This document shows, piece by piece, positions 47,631 through 56,523 of a stretch of DNA of 64,000 nt. Source of the DNA: Hahella sp. CCB-MM4 (GTDB taxonomy: Bacteria; Pseudomonadota; Gammaproteobacteria; Pseudomonadales; Oleiphilaceae); contig NZ_MRYI01000003.1 in NCBI RefSeq assembly GCF_002260525.1, positions 62,001-126,000 of the forward strand, read 5' to 3'. The first letter of the stretch is position 1, and each line of letters starts with the position of its first letter. Both the position numbers and the translations under genes were made by a program. The notes beneath the pieces were generated by a model that did not search any database, had not been told where the DNA came from, and saw nothing but the letters and a program-made list of their open reading frames with translations.

Positions 47631-50126
47631 CTATAAACTTCCTACGGCAGCAGCACCAAGAGCAATTTGATAGAATATTTGACTAACATTGGTCCAAAGC
47701 TGAAGGCTATTCAGTCGATCTGTGTCAATAGGCACGACAATTGTGTCTCCATTACTAAGATCTATCTGCTGAGAAGAAAACCACCCGCTGTTACTAGGAA
47801 GCCATATCGAACCATTTGCCCTTACCACATAAACTCTGCTTCCATCAGCCTCAGAAGTTTCCCCCCCACTCAACTTTATATAATCGTCAACGGTCAATCC
47901 ATGCTTATATAAATGACTGGTGGAAAACTGAACTTCTCCGATCACCGTAATAGACTGAGATATCTGAGGAACATACAGGGTATCCCCATCCTGCAGCACT
48001 ACGTCTTGAGCTTTATTGCCTTCAACTATCTGCTTTAGATCAACAACCAGCCTACCAAGGGGCTTTGAGGATTTTACTTGCTCCAGAATTCCTTGCAATG
48101 TAGAGACATCTTCTGAACGGACTTCTCCACTGGCATTTGCCGCTTCAATTTGCAATGAGGCTAAATCTCTTTGAAGGCGATCCTGGGCGTCTTTCAATCT
48201 CTCCGCCTCCAGATCCGCAAGATTTTTTCTGGTAAAGACCGCTCCCTCTGGAAATGCAATATCGGTCAACCCACCTGCTCGACTCAGAAGATCAGAAAGA
48301 GCTTGCCCTCTGGTTAAGGTATACTCTCCAGGAAACAAAACCTCCCCCTCTATACGAATGGTCATCCGTAATGCGTAATCCGGGATTCGCTTAATAAATA
48401 TTCTGTCGCGACCCTCAAATTTAAAATAGTCTTCTTTATTTAATAAGTCAGTAATATTTACAGGAATTATCTGGGTTTTTACCTGCCCATCTTCCGACTT
48501 CGTAATTCTTGAAACTTCAGCATTTGCTGTGAAGGCACTATCTAACAACCCTCCCGCAGCCATTATGAGATTTTCGACACTCTGATTTTGCGGCAGTGGA
48601 TACTCACCAGGAAACCGCACCTCTCCTGCGATACTTACTATTTTTTGAGGCTCTCCCGGCCTCGCTTGCTGCTCAAGCTTTAAATTAACTGGCGTTAATA
48701 GCTCAAGGCGAGCTTCTCCCGCTTTAAATACAATTAAAGAATCTAATTCATCCAACTGGAGATCATATTGAGAGCCTGGCTGACTAATAGCCTGAGCGAG
48801 ACTAACTGCCGTTGTTGACACTTCTCTCTTTTCGTTTATTTCTCGAACCAACAAGGCATAGTTCAAATCAGCGGAATCATTCAAATCCAATCTTAAAGAT
48901 GGGAGAAGATCGGATATACGCAATCCTTTATGCCAGGCATAATTACCAGGGCGCACAACATCACCACTGATAGAAACATACCCCTCAGCCAATTCATTTA
49001 CAGAGCCAACATATATAGAATCACCATTTTCCAAACCCAGATTTTTAGGGGCTGCACTTGTCAAATCTACATCTAGAATTTCTGTATTCCGCCCCCGCTT
49101 CACCCGACTCATCTTGACGGCAGACAGATTTGCGCGAGGCATCAATCCGCCGGCTAAATCAATAGCCTGAGAGATATTTCTTTCTGACTTAATTTCGTAC
49201 ATTGCAGGTCTTCTGACCTCTCCATCAACAGAGACGGTTTTACCTACGGAAGGTATAAACACCACATCCCCAGGAAGAAGCCTTAAATCTTTACTGGTAT
49301 CCCCAGCCAAGAGAAGCTCATATAAATCAAGAGTACTAATTAGTTTTCCATTTCGTTTTAACTGAACATTCCTTAATGATCCACTTTCCAATATTCCGCC
49401 ACTAACGTACAAAGCATTTGTAATAGTAGAAAGTGAACTCACTGTGTAAGAACCCGGGACCCTTGCCTCTCCAAGGACAAACACTCGCATGCTTCGCAAT
49501 TCACCTAATGAAATAGAACTTTCCACTCCAATATAGCGCTCTTTAACGAGCTGACTGAGTTCGCGCTTAACTTCTATAAAACTGAGACCGGCAACACTGA
49601 CAGGACCAACATCAGGCATTTGAATAGTCCCATCTCGAGTTACCGTCATATCTACAATGCGATTTTCTTTTCCGTACAACTGGAGTTTTATGACGTCTCC
49701 AGGTCCGACAATATATTCGGCCGGCACTGGAATTTCTGTAACCGGCGCAAAAGTGGTAGGCACTCCTGCAAATAAGTCATAACCAAATGGCTTCAAATCT
49801 TTGTCAAAAAGCCCCTTCTTAGAGAAGCCTTCTGATTCCTCTTCACTAAAAAGACTATCCGAGACTTCATTAGCAGTATTGGAGAGATCAACACTCTCCG
49901 TTAGGGGCTTCACAACTTCAACGTTTTCAAACTTGCTTCGCTCATATGATTGCATATGATTCTGCATAGAACCTATATCGATCCCCATTTTTTTTGCCAG
50001 CTGCTCCCTTTGAGCTGCCGGCAACTCCATAAATATTTGAATTTGCTCTTTGGTGAGATTCTGAGGCACTGCTGCCTGTATGGATGTCGTAAGGATGAAT
50101 AATAAGCAGACAACGAATCTTAACAT
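47631..50126 (-). CDS. Large SLBB-domain polysaccharide export protein (Wza-related)
   Basis: 831 aa from ATG 50126, five bases after the wzi stop; the frame is open to 50213 but the signal peptide fixes the start. The signal peptide (MLRFVVCLLFILTTSIQA) is followed by AVPQ, so there is no lipobox Cys at the cleavage site, unlike Wza. A Poly_export domain (YIVGPGDVIKLQLYG, near 138) is followed by six SLBB-like units near residues 215, 300, 385, 500, 595 and 730, each with a G-E-V-x-x-P-G-x-Y type core (the last is degenerate). A helical stretch near 655-690 is predicted. It probably forms or lines the export path for the polymer across the periplasm and outer membrane. Confidence 0.88.
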   Translation of the reverse strand: MLRFVVCLLFILTTSIQAAVPQNLTKEQIQIFMELPAAQREQLAKKMGIDIGSMQNHMQSYERSKFENVEVVKPLTESVDLSNTANEVSDSLFSEEESEGFSKKGLFDKDLKPFGYDLFAGVPTTFAPVTEIPVPAEYIVGPGDVIKLQLYGKENRIVDMTVTRDGTIQMPDVGPVSVAGLSFIEVKRELSQLVKERYIGVESSISLGELRSMRVFVLGEARVPGSYTVSSLSTITNALYVSGGILESGSLRNVQLKRNGKLISTLDLYELLLAGDTSKDLRLLPGDVVFIPSVGKTVSVDGEVRRPAMYEIKSERNISQAIDLAGGLMPRANLSAVKMSRVKRGRNTEILDVDLTSAAPKNLGLENGDSIYVGSVNELAEGYVSISGDVVRPGNYAWHKGLRISDLLPSLRLDLNDSADLNYALLVREINEKREVSTTAVSLAQAISQPGSQYDLQLDELDSLIVFKAGEARLELLTPVNLKLEQQARPGEPQKIVSIAGEVRFPGEYPLPQNQSVENLIMAAGGLLDSAFTANAEVSRITKSEDGQVKTQIIPVNITDLLNKEDYFKFEGRDRIFIKRIPDYALRMTIRIEGEVLFPGEYTLTRGQALSDLLSRAGGLTDIAFPEGAVFTRKNLADLEAERLKDAQDRLQRDLASLQIEAANASGEVRSEDVSTLQGILEQVKSSKPLGRLVVDLKQIVEGNKAQDVVLQDGDTLYVPQISQSITVIGEVQFSTSHLYKHGLTVDDYIKLSGGETSEADGSRVYVVRANGSIWLPSNSGWFSSQQIDLSNGDTIVVPIDTDRLNSLQLWTNVSQIFYQIALGAAAVGSL

Positions 50127-50130
50127 GAAA

Positions 50131-51615
50131 TTAAAACCTGTATGTTCCTTCGGCTGACAGAGCAAAATGACCACTATTTGTATAGTCGTTTGCCATTTCT
50201 TCACTATAGACATTCATACCCACGCGATAGCGTAAAGCATTCCATTCATCTTGGTACTCTAACCTATATGCCATCAATTTTTTCTGATTAAAGCTTACAT
50301 GCGGAAGAGCCCCACTGCTGGAAGCATCATCATTCAATTCAATATAGCTAGTAGAAAATGTGAGCAGGCTGTCATCCTGCTGTATTAATGACACTCCCAA
50401 CGTAACCATTTTAGAATCATTATCAATTGAGGCCCCCAAAGTTCGCCCCTTATATCGATATCCATTTTGATAGATAGAGTGACTGTAAAATGTATTTACA
50501 TAGTCTTTTCCAGTAAAAAGCCTTCCAGCTCTGGTATCCACATACTCCACATATGTATTGATGCTCGAGCTATTTAACCGAAAATTACTTTCCAAACCTA
50601 CAAGACCCGCAGTCTTTGAGGGTAAACCACCTGCTTCATCCTCTCCTATTGCCTGAATATATCCTGCACTAGGCAATCCATTAACACGAAATGAATAACG
50701 AACATCTATACCGCCTAGTTGATTACCTGGCTCATTTTCTTCGGTAACCCCCCCATCATCCCGGTTATCCTTACCAATCATCAAATTATATAGCGAAGAA
50801 AGCGTTTCTGGTCTTCCCTCTCCACCCCATTGAGCCACCCTTGTGATTCCTACCTCCAGTGGCTGAACCGGCCGAAACGAGAACCTTGCACCAAGAAACT
50901 TTGCATCGGAAATGTACCGATCCCTCTCAAGCTGCCCTAAAAAAAGATCCAGACTCCAGGGCCCCACCCACTTGAGCCAGTTACTGTCTGGCGTAGAATC
51001 ATTGTTTCGCTTGATATAGATACCAGGCACAGGTCGTGCATTTGTCGAAAGTACAAGGCTGGATTGCCAACCCGCCCCCCACCACCGATCTACAGCGCCA
51101 ATACCTATAATCCAATTCCCCCACAACCCGGCTATGTATGAACCATCCAAACGGCCTATAGGACTATCACTGTAGTCTCCTTCTACCATACTAGCCTTTA
51201 TACCTAACGCCCAACTATTTCCTATGGCATCAAGCTTGCCCCAAAGCTCGTTATTTTCACCATAGGCATCACCATATTTTTTCAAAAGCGGAGCCTCTGA
51301 TGATGCTCTTGCTCCTGCTTCTACTTTAACAGCCCTGGATCTGTCTCTGGATAATTCATATGAAATATAGTCATAGGCCACCCTCGCTGAGGGTGAGAAA
51401 ATATGATTTCGAGAAATTCTAGATAGCTCCCGCTGAATACTGGCCCAATTGACCGGCCAAGCAGTAACGTTCAGACTGATGTACCCTGAATCTACAAGCA
51501 ATTGAAGACTTTGGCGCAGCCTGACGTCATCAATAGACGTCCATGGAGCGGCAATAACAGCGGAACTTCCCGATAACACCATGGCTATCAGGTAAGTTAT
51601 AAGTAGGCCCTTCAC
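50131..51615 (-). CDS. wzi: Capsule assembly protein Wzi family (outer-membrane barrel)
   Basis: 494-residue outer-membrane protein that in E. coli anchors and organises capsule at the cell surface. It has a signal peptide (about 1-22, ending VIAA) and an N-terminal helical part (WTSIDDVRLRQSLQLLVDSG) typical of Wzi. Many amphipathic strands follow with aromatic belts (LWGNWIIGIGAVDRWWG), and the C-terminal residue is Phe (GTYRF), the barrel-assembly signal. First gene of the polysaccharide cluster, 243 bases from the mvaT-like gene. Confidence 0.88.
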   Translation of the reverse strand: MKGLLITYLIAMVLSGSSAVIAAPWTSIDDVRLRQSLQLLVDSGYISLNVTAWPVNWASIQRELSRISRNHIFSPSARVAYDYISYELSRDRSRAVKVEAGARASSEAPLLKKYGDAYGENNELWGKLDAIGNSWALGIKASMVEGDYSDSPIGRLDGSYIAGLWGNWIIGIGAVDRWWGAGWQSSLVLSTNARPVPGIYIKRNNDSTPDSNWLKWVGPWSLDLFLGQLERDRYISDAKFLGARFSFRPVQPLEVGITRVAQWGGEGRPETLSSLYNLMIGKDNRDDGGVTEENEPGNQLGGIDVRYSFRVNGLPSAGYIQAIGEDEAGGLPSKTAGLVGLESNFRLNSSSINTYVEYVDTRAGRLFTGKDYVNTFYSHSIYQNGYRYKGRTLGASIDNDSKMVTLGVSLIQQDDSLLTFSTSYIELNDDASSSGALPHVSFNQKKLMAYRLEYQDEWNALRYRVGMNVYSEEMANDYTNSGHFALSAEGTYRF

Positions 51616-51760
51616 AGAACTTTCATTCCTTCAGCAACCGACATCCAGTCAGTTTCATTTATTATGGTTTGAAATGATTATAGGGAAGAGAACTTTCAAA
51701 TGACAATGACAAATCAAGGATTTGGATTAGACCAAATGGCAATCTGAGCTACAGATACAG

Positions 51761-51798
51761 AAAGGCCGCATGAATTGCTCGAAATTCATACGGCCTTT
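51761..51798 (-). terminator. Terminator after the mvaT-like gene
   Basis: AAAGGCCG plus ATGAATT (51761-51776) pairs with AATTCAT plus CGGCCTTT (51783-51798) with one mismatch, a 15-bp stem. A second hairpin, GGTTGA/TCAACC with flanking CTAG on both sides (51813-51838), lies between it and the stop at 51858. Confidence 0.75.
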
Positions 51799-51857
51799 AA
51801 AATTATTTAATCTAGAAGGTTGAAAGGAAAACTCAACCTAGAAAGTGACATCTATGA

Positions 51858-52214
51858 CTATTTAACCAGCCAGCTATCTACCGCGTCTTTACCATATTCT
51901 TCACGCCAAGCGTTAAGAGTTTTATGATTTCCACCGCGAGTCTTAACTGTTTCACCGGTTTTAGGGTTTTTATATGTCTTTAATGGACGAGTTCCGCGAC
52001 GCTTATCAGCGGCACCCTTTGCATCAGCCTTGGCTTTGCCCCACATTTTCAATACATCATCCTGGGACACGCCAAACTTATCCATTAACTTATCAAGTTC
52101 ATTCTGGAATTTAAGCGTTTGCTTTAAAGACTCATCACTCTCCAAAGCTTCGAGACGCTTCTTCAAGTTTTCCATTTCGGACTTGGCTTCTATATATGCA
52201 GCAAGTTTATTCAT
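51858..52214 (-). CDS. mvaT: MvaT/MvaU-type H-NS-like nucleoid protein
   Basis: 118 aa, start supported by GGAG eight bases upstream. The N-terminal coiled coil for oligomerisation spans about 5-60. The C-terminal DNA-binding domain LKTYKNPKTGETVKTRGGNH with KTLNAWREEYG and a final W-L matches Pseudomonas MvaT closely. MvaT has KGGNHK where this protein has RGGNHK. Such proteins silence AT-rich, horizontally acquired DNA and are known to control surface and virulence genes. It lies beside the AT-rich polysaccharide cluster, so silencing of that cluster is a reasonable inference. The AT-rich leader (52215-52461) has perfect dyads. Confidence 0.9.
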   Translation of the reverse strand: MNKLAAYIEAKSEMENLKKRLEALESDESLKQTLKFQNELDKLMDKFGVSQDDVLKMWGKAKADAKGAADKRRGTRPLKTYKNPKTGETVKTRGGNHKTLNAWREEYGKDAVDSWLVK

Positions 52215-52461
52215 TCAGACTGACTCCACCTCTAAAAGAGTTCATCAAAGTTGATTGTTAGATACAACAAACTTATCACAAATAAGTTGAATATCAATTT
52301 ATACGATAAACAAAAATTATCAAGACATATCTACAATTTCTTACAATTGTACGCTAGCGCCTACATCAGATTCAGTGATTTCTAATATTCAAAAAAAATA
52401 ATGACAATTAATATTGTTTTCGCAGTTTCGATTGCAAGGAAAATATTCAAAGGAGTGAACC
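52215..52461. promoter_or_regulatory. AT-rich divergent promoter region mvaT/comEA-like
   Basis: A 247-base shared upstream region. It contains AACTTAT-CACAA-ATAAGTT (52270-52288), a perfect 7-bp dyad in the mvaT leader, and ACAAT-TAAT-ATTGT (52404-52417) about 45 bases before the comEA-like start. The strong AT bias would suit autoregulation by the MvaT-type protein. Confidence 0.5.
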
Positions 52462-52764
52462 ATGGAAAAAATCTTTTCTGCTATAGTATTTGTTTTGGCA
52501 ATGACATTTATTAACAGCGCCTACGCTGAAACTTCCGAACCCCCCATCCAGAAAATTGCATCCATCGAGAAAGTCAATATTAACACCGCCGATGCGAATA
52601 CCATTGCAACAACTCTAAAAGGTATTGGGCTAAAAAAAGCAGAGGCCATTGTAGAATTTCGAAATACAAATGGAGCTTTTATGACAATAGACGAACTTGC
52701 ATTGGTAAAGGGAATCGGAAATAAAACTGTCGATGCCAACCGCAGCTTGATCGCTATTAAATAG
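52462..52764 (+). CDS. ComEA-like secreted helix-hairpin-helix protein
   Basis: 100 aa from ATG 52462 (AAAGGAG upstream). A signal peptide (about 1-22, NSAYA cleavage) is followed by two HhH motifs, VNINTADANTIATTLKGIGL (38-57) and IDELALVKGIGNKTVDAN (75-92). This is the ComEA-type DNA-binding unit. In gammaproteobacteria such small periplasmic proteins bind incoming DNA during type IV pilus-driven uptake. The pilus proteins FimV and PilZ in this window make that plausible. It is monocistronic and divergent from mvaT. Confidence 0.92.
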   Translation: MEKIFSAIVFVLAMTFINSAYAETSEPPIQKIASIEKVNINTADANTIATTLKGIGLKKAEAIVEFRNTNGAFMTIDELALVKGIGNKTVDANRSLIAIK

Positions 52765-52780
52765 CGCTATTTACCCCGCA

Positions 52781-52840
52781 GGGAACCCGGACCTCTATCA
52801 GATTGCAATGGAAACTGCCTCTATTTCACTCCGGGCTCCC
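52781..52840 (+). other. Long inverted repeat after the comEA-like gene
   Basis: GGGAACCCGGA (52781-52791) pairs with TCCGGGCTCCC (52830-52840) with one mismatch across a 38-base loop. There is no T-run. It could be an mRNA 3' structure, a weak terminator or part of a small RNA. Confidence 0.4.
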
Positions 52841-52967
52841 TCAACCTCGAACTAACTACTATTTCCCCCATCAGCAGTCTAAGACTACAAGGCTTAAATG
52901 AGTTAGAATATGGTGGTTTACACCATTGCAAACCATACCCACTTTAATACGTAGTCTGGAATTATCT

Positions 52968-53972
52968 GTGCCAACCAAAGTGACCACCCCATTCAGCCGA
53001 AAGTTTTCTATTGCTCCAATGATGGACTGGACTGATCGCCACTATCGTTATCTGGCGAGACTTATTAGTCGCCACTCATTGTTATATACCGAGATGATAA
53101 CAACTGGAGCTATTCTATTTGGGGATAAATCAAGATTTTTGGACTTTAACCCGGAAGAACACCCAATCGCTGTACAATTAGGTGGCAGTGACCCAAAACA
53201 GTTAGCTGAATGTTCCAAGTTATGTGAGCAATGGGGTTATGATGAAATTAATTTAAATGTTGGCTGCCCAAGCGATCGCGTTCAGAACAATATGATTGGC
53301 GCCTGCCTGATGGCAGAAAAAGAACTTGTATCGGATTGCCTTAAAGCTATGCGTGATACCGTCGATATCCCGGTTACAATAAAACATCGGATCGGTATCG
53401 ACCATCTTGAAAGTGAAGAATTTCTTATTGATTTTGTTGACACGCTCCAGCAGGCAGGTACAACCACTTTCATTATTCATGCGCGTAAAGCCATTCTAAA
53501 AGGCCTTAGTCCAAAGCAAAATCGTGAGGTCCCTCCATTAATATATGAGCGCGTGTATAAAATAAAACAACTATTTCCAACACTGGAAATTATCATCAAT
53601 GGGGGCATTAAGAGTCTCGACGAAACAAAAATCCATCTCCAGCATGTTGATGGAGTTATGGTTGGAAGAGAGGCTTATCAGCGCCCCTGGGTGTTGGCTG
53701 ATATCGACCATCATCTGTTCGACGGCCCGGTTCTGGAGGACTCCGCCCTGGATATTGGCTATCAATACCTAAATTATATCGAGAACCAATACGCTAATGG
53801 CTTGCCAATATGGCATATGGTCCGGCATAGTCTGGGACTATTTCACGGACAGAAAGGCGGCAAGGTATTTCGGCGCCATTTAAGTCAGAATGCAGTAAAG
53901 AAAGATGCCACACCGGCTGTTTTTGAAGAAGCATTAAAAATCATGTCATCTTTCAGCAATACTGTGGCTTAA
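52968..53972 (+). CDS. dusA: tRNA-dihydrouridine(20/20a) synthase
   Basis: FMN-dependent reductase of U20/U20a in tRNA D-loops. The frame has no ATG before the conserved start region. GTG 52968, with GGA seven bases upstream, gives 334 aa; TTG 52926 is an alternative. Signatures are FSIAPMMDWTDRHYRYLARL at the start, NVGCPSDRVQNNMIGACLM near 100 with the catalytic Cys, and HARKAILKGLSPKQNREVPP near 185. FMN-binding GGIKS and GVMVGREAYQRPW lie near 240. dusA-tal adjacency is the Pseudomonas order. Confidence 0.93.
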   Translation: MPTKVTTPFSRKFSIAPMMDWTDRHYRYLARLISRHSLLYTEMITTGAILFGDKSRFLDFNPEEHPIAVQLGGSDPKQLAECSKLCEQWGYDEINLNVGCPSDRVQNNMIGACLMAEKELVSDCLKAMRDTVDIPVTIKHRIGIDHLESEEFLIDFVDTLQQAGTTTFIIHARKAILKGLSPKQNREVPPLIYERVYKIKQLFPTLEIIINGGIKSLDETKIHLQHVDGVMVGREAYQRPWVLADIDHHLFDGPVLEDSALDIGYQYLNYIENQYANGLPIWHMVRHSLGLFHGQKGGKVFRRHLSQNAVKKDATPAVFEEALKIMSSFSNTVA

Positions 53973-54016
53973 GTTCTGACCCATAGATTAAGACCAATGA
54001 CCAAGGAGCAGTGTTA

Positions 54017-54973
54017 ATGAGTTCCAAGCTACAGCAGCTACGCACTATGACATCCGTCGTAGCAGATACCGGCGATATTAAAGCAATAAAATTGCATAAA
54101 CCGGACGACGCGACAACCAACCCAAGCTTATTACTTAAGGCGGCCTCTCTGCCGGAATATACTTCATATATAGATGAAGCCATTTCCCATGGAGCTTCCT
54201 GTCCGGGTACCGCCCAACAAAAAGCCGTAGCTGCTTGCGACTATCTTGCCGTAAGAATTGGTAAAGAGATCTCCATGGTCGTACCAGGATATGTATCCAC
54301 TGAAGTAGATGCGCGACTATCTTTCAGCACTCAAGACACAATCGACAAAGCTCATCACTTGATTGATCTATATAAATCCGTTGGGGTTCCCAAAGAAAGG
54401 ATACTGATCAAGATCGCTTCTACTTGGGAAGGCATTCGAGCCGCTGAAGTTTTGCAAAAAGAAGGGATTAACTGCAATTTGACGCTTTTATTCTCATTCT
54501 GCCAGGCAGTAGCCTGCGCTGAAGCCGGTGCATTTTTGATATCCCCCTTTGTCGGCCGTATATATGACTGGTATAAAAAGGCATGGGGCAAGGACCACAT
54601 TGAACCCCAGGAAGACCCAGGTGTTCAGTCCGTATCGAACATATACCGGTATTACAAGCAGCATGGCTACAACACAATAGTGATGGGCGCGAGCTTCAGG
54701 ACTACTGGTCAAATTATTGCTTTGGCAGGGTGTGACAAACTCACCATCAGCCCAGACCTCCTGGCCGAATTGGATGACGATCAGTCGGCCTTGGATCGCG
54801 CACTGGACTATACCGGTGAATCCAGCCCCCCACCTGCCCCCATAACAGAGGCACAATTCAGATGGGAGCTGAATGAAGACGCCATGGCAACAGAGAAGTT
54901 GGCAGAAGGAATTCGCAAGTTTGCCGAAGACCAGGTAAAGCTGGAAAACATGATGCTATCCAGACTTGGCTAA
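54017..54973 (+). CDS. tal: Transaldolase (TalB type)
   Basis: Pentose-phosphate enzyme moving dihydroxyacetone between sugar phosphates through a Schiff base. Start ATG 54017 has AAGGAG eight bases upstream; a GTG at 54011 is too close to that site. At 318 aa (E. coli 317) it has [12 protein letters not shown] near 35, the Schiff-base lysine in [17 protein letters not shown] near 130, and [13 protein letters not shown] near 178. Just past the stop lies a four-unit 15-bp repeat. Confidence 0.96.
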   Translation: MSSKLQQLRTMTSVVADTGDIKAIKLHKPDDATTNPSLLLKAASLPEYTSYIDEAISHGASCPGTAQQKAVAACDYLAVRIGKEISMVVPGYVSTEVDARLSFSTQDTIDKAHHLIDLYKSVGVPKERILIKIASTWEGIRAAEVLQKEGINCNLTLLFSFCQAVACAEAGAFLISPFVGRIYDWYKKAWGKDHIEPQEDPGVQSVSNIYRYYKQHGYNTIVMGASFRTTGQIIALAGCDKLTISPDLLAELDDDQSALDRALDYTGESSPPPAPITEAQFRWELNEDAMATEKLAEGIRKFAEDQVKLENMMLSRLG

Positions 54974-54976
54974 GAA

Positions 54977-55036
54977 TTTTACGACCTAGCTATTTACAAC
55001 ATAGCTTTTTACAACACGGCAATTTACAACATAGTT
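54977..55036. repeat. 15-bp tandem repeat, 4 units, between tal and cysC
   Basis: Four contiguous units at 54977, 54992, 55007 and 55022 share ATTTACAACATAGCT. Units 2 and 4 are nearly identical. The array begins three bases after the tal stop. Confidence 0.9.
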
Positions 55037-55093
55037 AGCAGAGGTATGCGCCTACCCCGCTAAGCTTTTTCAATAGATGCAGGAAACCAATTG

Positions 55094-55729
55094 ATGACAG
55101 ATACCAATATTGTCTGGCACAACTACAAACTCAACAAGAATCACCGAGCTGCCATCAAAAACCAGAAGCCTTGTGCCATCTGGTTGACAGGCCTGAGTGG
55201 CGCCGGCAAATCCACTTTGGCAGAAGCTCTCGACCGAGTTCTCCACGGTAATGGGTATCACACCTACGGTTTGGACGGCGACAATGTGCGGCACGGATTA
55301 AACAAAGACCTGGGCTTTTCCGATAGGGATAGGGTAGAAAATATTCGTCGGGTGGGCGAAGCGGCCAAACTGATGGTCGATGCGGGATTGATCGTGGTCA
55401 CGGCGTTTATATCTCCATTTCGCAAGGACCGTGAAATGGTACGTTCGCTATTTGCCCCTACGGAATTTATCGAGGTCTACATCAGCACTCCTATTGAGGA
55501 TTGCGAAAAAAGAGATCCCAAAGGTCTATACAAAAAAGCGCGTGCCGGATTAATCAAGAACTTCACTGGTATCGATTCCCCCTATGAAGCTCCTGAAGAT
55601 CCGGAAATCGACGTGGATACCAGCAAATTGAGCATTGATGAAGCAGTAAAGGCTGTCATCGATTATCTGGAAAAGGGCGGTTTCCTTTGTGCTCCTGAAA
55701 ATGTAGAAGCACCTTCCGAAACATCCTAA
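55094..55729 (+). CDS. cysC: Adenylylsulfate (APS) kinase
   Basis: Phosphorylates APS to PAPS. Start ATG 55094 (AGGA nine bases upstream; an adjacent TTG is the other option) gives 211 aa. The P-loop GLSGAGKST lies near 35-43, with [19 protein letters not shown] near 62 and [10 protein letters not shown] near 104-113. It stands alone; cysD/cysN are not in the window. Pseudomonas often has a CysNC fusion. A stand-alone kinase may serve assimilation or sulfation of polymers. A strong convergent hairpin follows. Confidence 0.95.
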   Translation: MTDTNIVWHNYKLNKNHRAAIKNQKPCAIWLTGLSGAGKSTLAEALDRVLHGNGYHTYGLDGDNVRHGLNKDLGFSDRDRVENIRRVGEAAKLMVDAGLIVVTAFISPFRKDREMVRSLFAPTEFIEVYISTPIEDCEKRDPKGLYKKARAGLIKNFTGIDSPYEAPEDPEIDVDTSKLSIDEAVKAVIDYLEKGGFLCAPENVEAPSETS

Positions 55730-55741
55730 TCTTTGTCTATA

Positions 55742-55776
55742 GCGGCAGGTGGTTCATAGATCACACCACCTGTCGC
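55742..55776. terminator. Hairpin terminator between cysC and lolD
   Basis: GCGGCAGGTGG (55742-55752) pairs with CCACCTGTCGC (55766-55776) with one G-T wobble around a 13-base loop between the convergent genes. The T-tract is short (TTTC). Confidence 0.75.
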
Positions 55777-55818
55777 TTTCAATCAAACGGGCAAACGACA
55801 GAACATCAATTCGGATTC

Positions 55819-56523
55819 CTAACCTAAGGACTCCATTTCATGCTCCCGCACCAAGTGACCATCCTTCAGGCGATAGGTCTTACTCATTTTCGCAGCTAAC
55901 GCCGGGTCATGAGTTACCAACACAAATGCCGTCTGGTTATCTTTGACCAACTCCCACAGCAGCTGCTGAACCGAATCCGCCGAGTCTGGATCGAGATTTC
56001 CCGTAGGCTCATCCATCAATACGCAGGAGGGCCTGGGCGCGATAGCACGAGCAATCGCCACCCGTTGACGCTCACCACCAGAGAGCTGGCCAGGCTTATG
56101 GGCAAGTCGATGCCCCAACCCCACTCTCTCCAGCCATTCTGCCGCTTCCTTTTGAGCCTTTGATGGCGACTCACCTTTAATAAGCAAAGGCATGGCGACA
56201 TTTTCAAGAGCACTAAACTCCGGCAAGAGATGATGAAACTGATAAACAAAACCAACATGATGGTTCCGGAGCCTGGCCTTTGCCTTTTCTTTTAAGGCAG
56301 CCGCTTTTTTCCCCGCAATATATACATCACCACTGGATGGAGCATCCAAAGCCCCAAGAATATTCAGAAGTGTTGACTTACCGGATCCCGACGCCCCGAC
56401 AATAGCCAGCGTTTCCCCAGGGGTGACATCAAGATCGATCCCTCTCAGGATCTCGATAGTTTCTTTCCCCTGCACGTAGGATTTGTGCACAGCCTGGCAA
56501 CTCAATACGAGTTCATTATTCAT
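55819..56523 (-). CDS. lolD: Lipoprotein-releasing ABC transporter ATPase LolD
   Basis: ATPase that powers extraction of outer-membrane lipoproteins to LolA. Start ATG 56523 overlaps the permease stop as ATGAATAA, an 8-base overlap, and gives 234 aa like E. coli LolD (233). Walker A GASGSGKST near 43-51, signature LSGGERQRVAIARA near 145, and Walker B CVLMDEPTGNLD near 165 are all intact. It is the last gene of its unit. No lolE follows; the next gene is convergent cysC. Confidence 0.95.
   Translation of the reverse strand: MNNELVLSCQAVHKSYVQGKETIEILRGIDLDVTPGETLAIVGASGSGKSTLLNILGALDAPSSGDVYIAGKKAAALKEKAKARLRNHHVGFVYQFHHLLPEFSALENVAMPLLIKGESPSKAQKEAAEWLERVGLGHRLAHKPGQLSGGERQRVAIARAIAPRPSCVLMDEPTGNLDPDSADSVQQLLWELVKDNQTAFVLVTHDPALAAKMSKTYRLKDGHLVREHEMESLG

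Noticed and set aside
40252-51615. Genomic island with an integrase or tRNA attachment site
   Set aside because: AT-richer composition is visible, but there is no integrase, transposase, tRNA or flanking direct repeat.
51616-51857. JUMPstart/ops element upstream of the polysaccharide genes
   Set aside because: No GGCGGTAGCGT-type sequence was seen on either strand; the only structures are the mvaT terminator hairpins.
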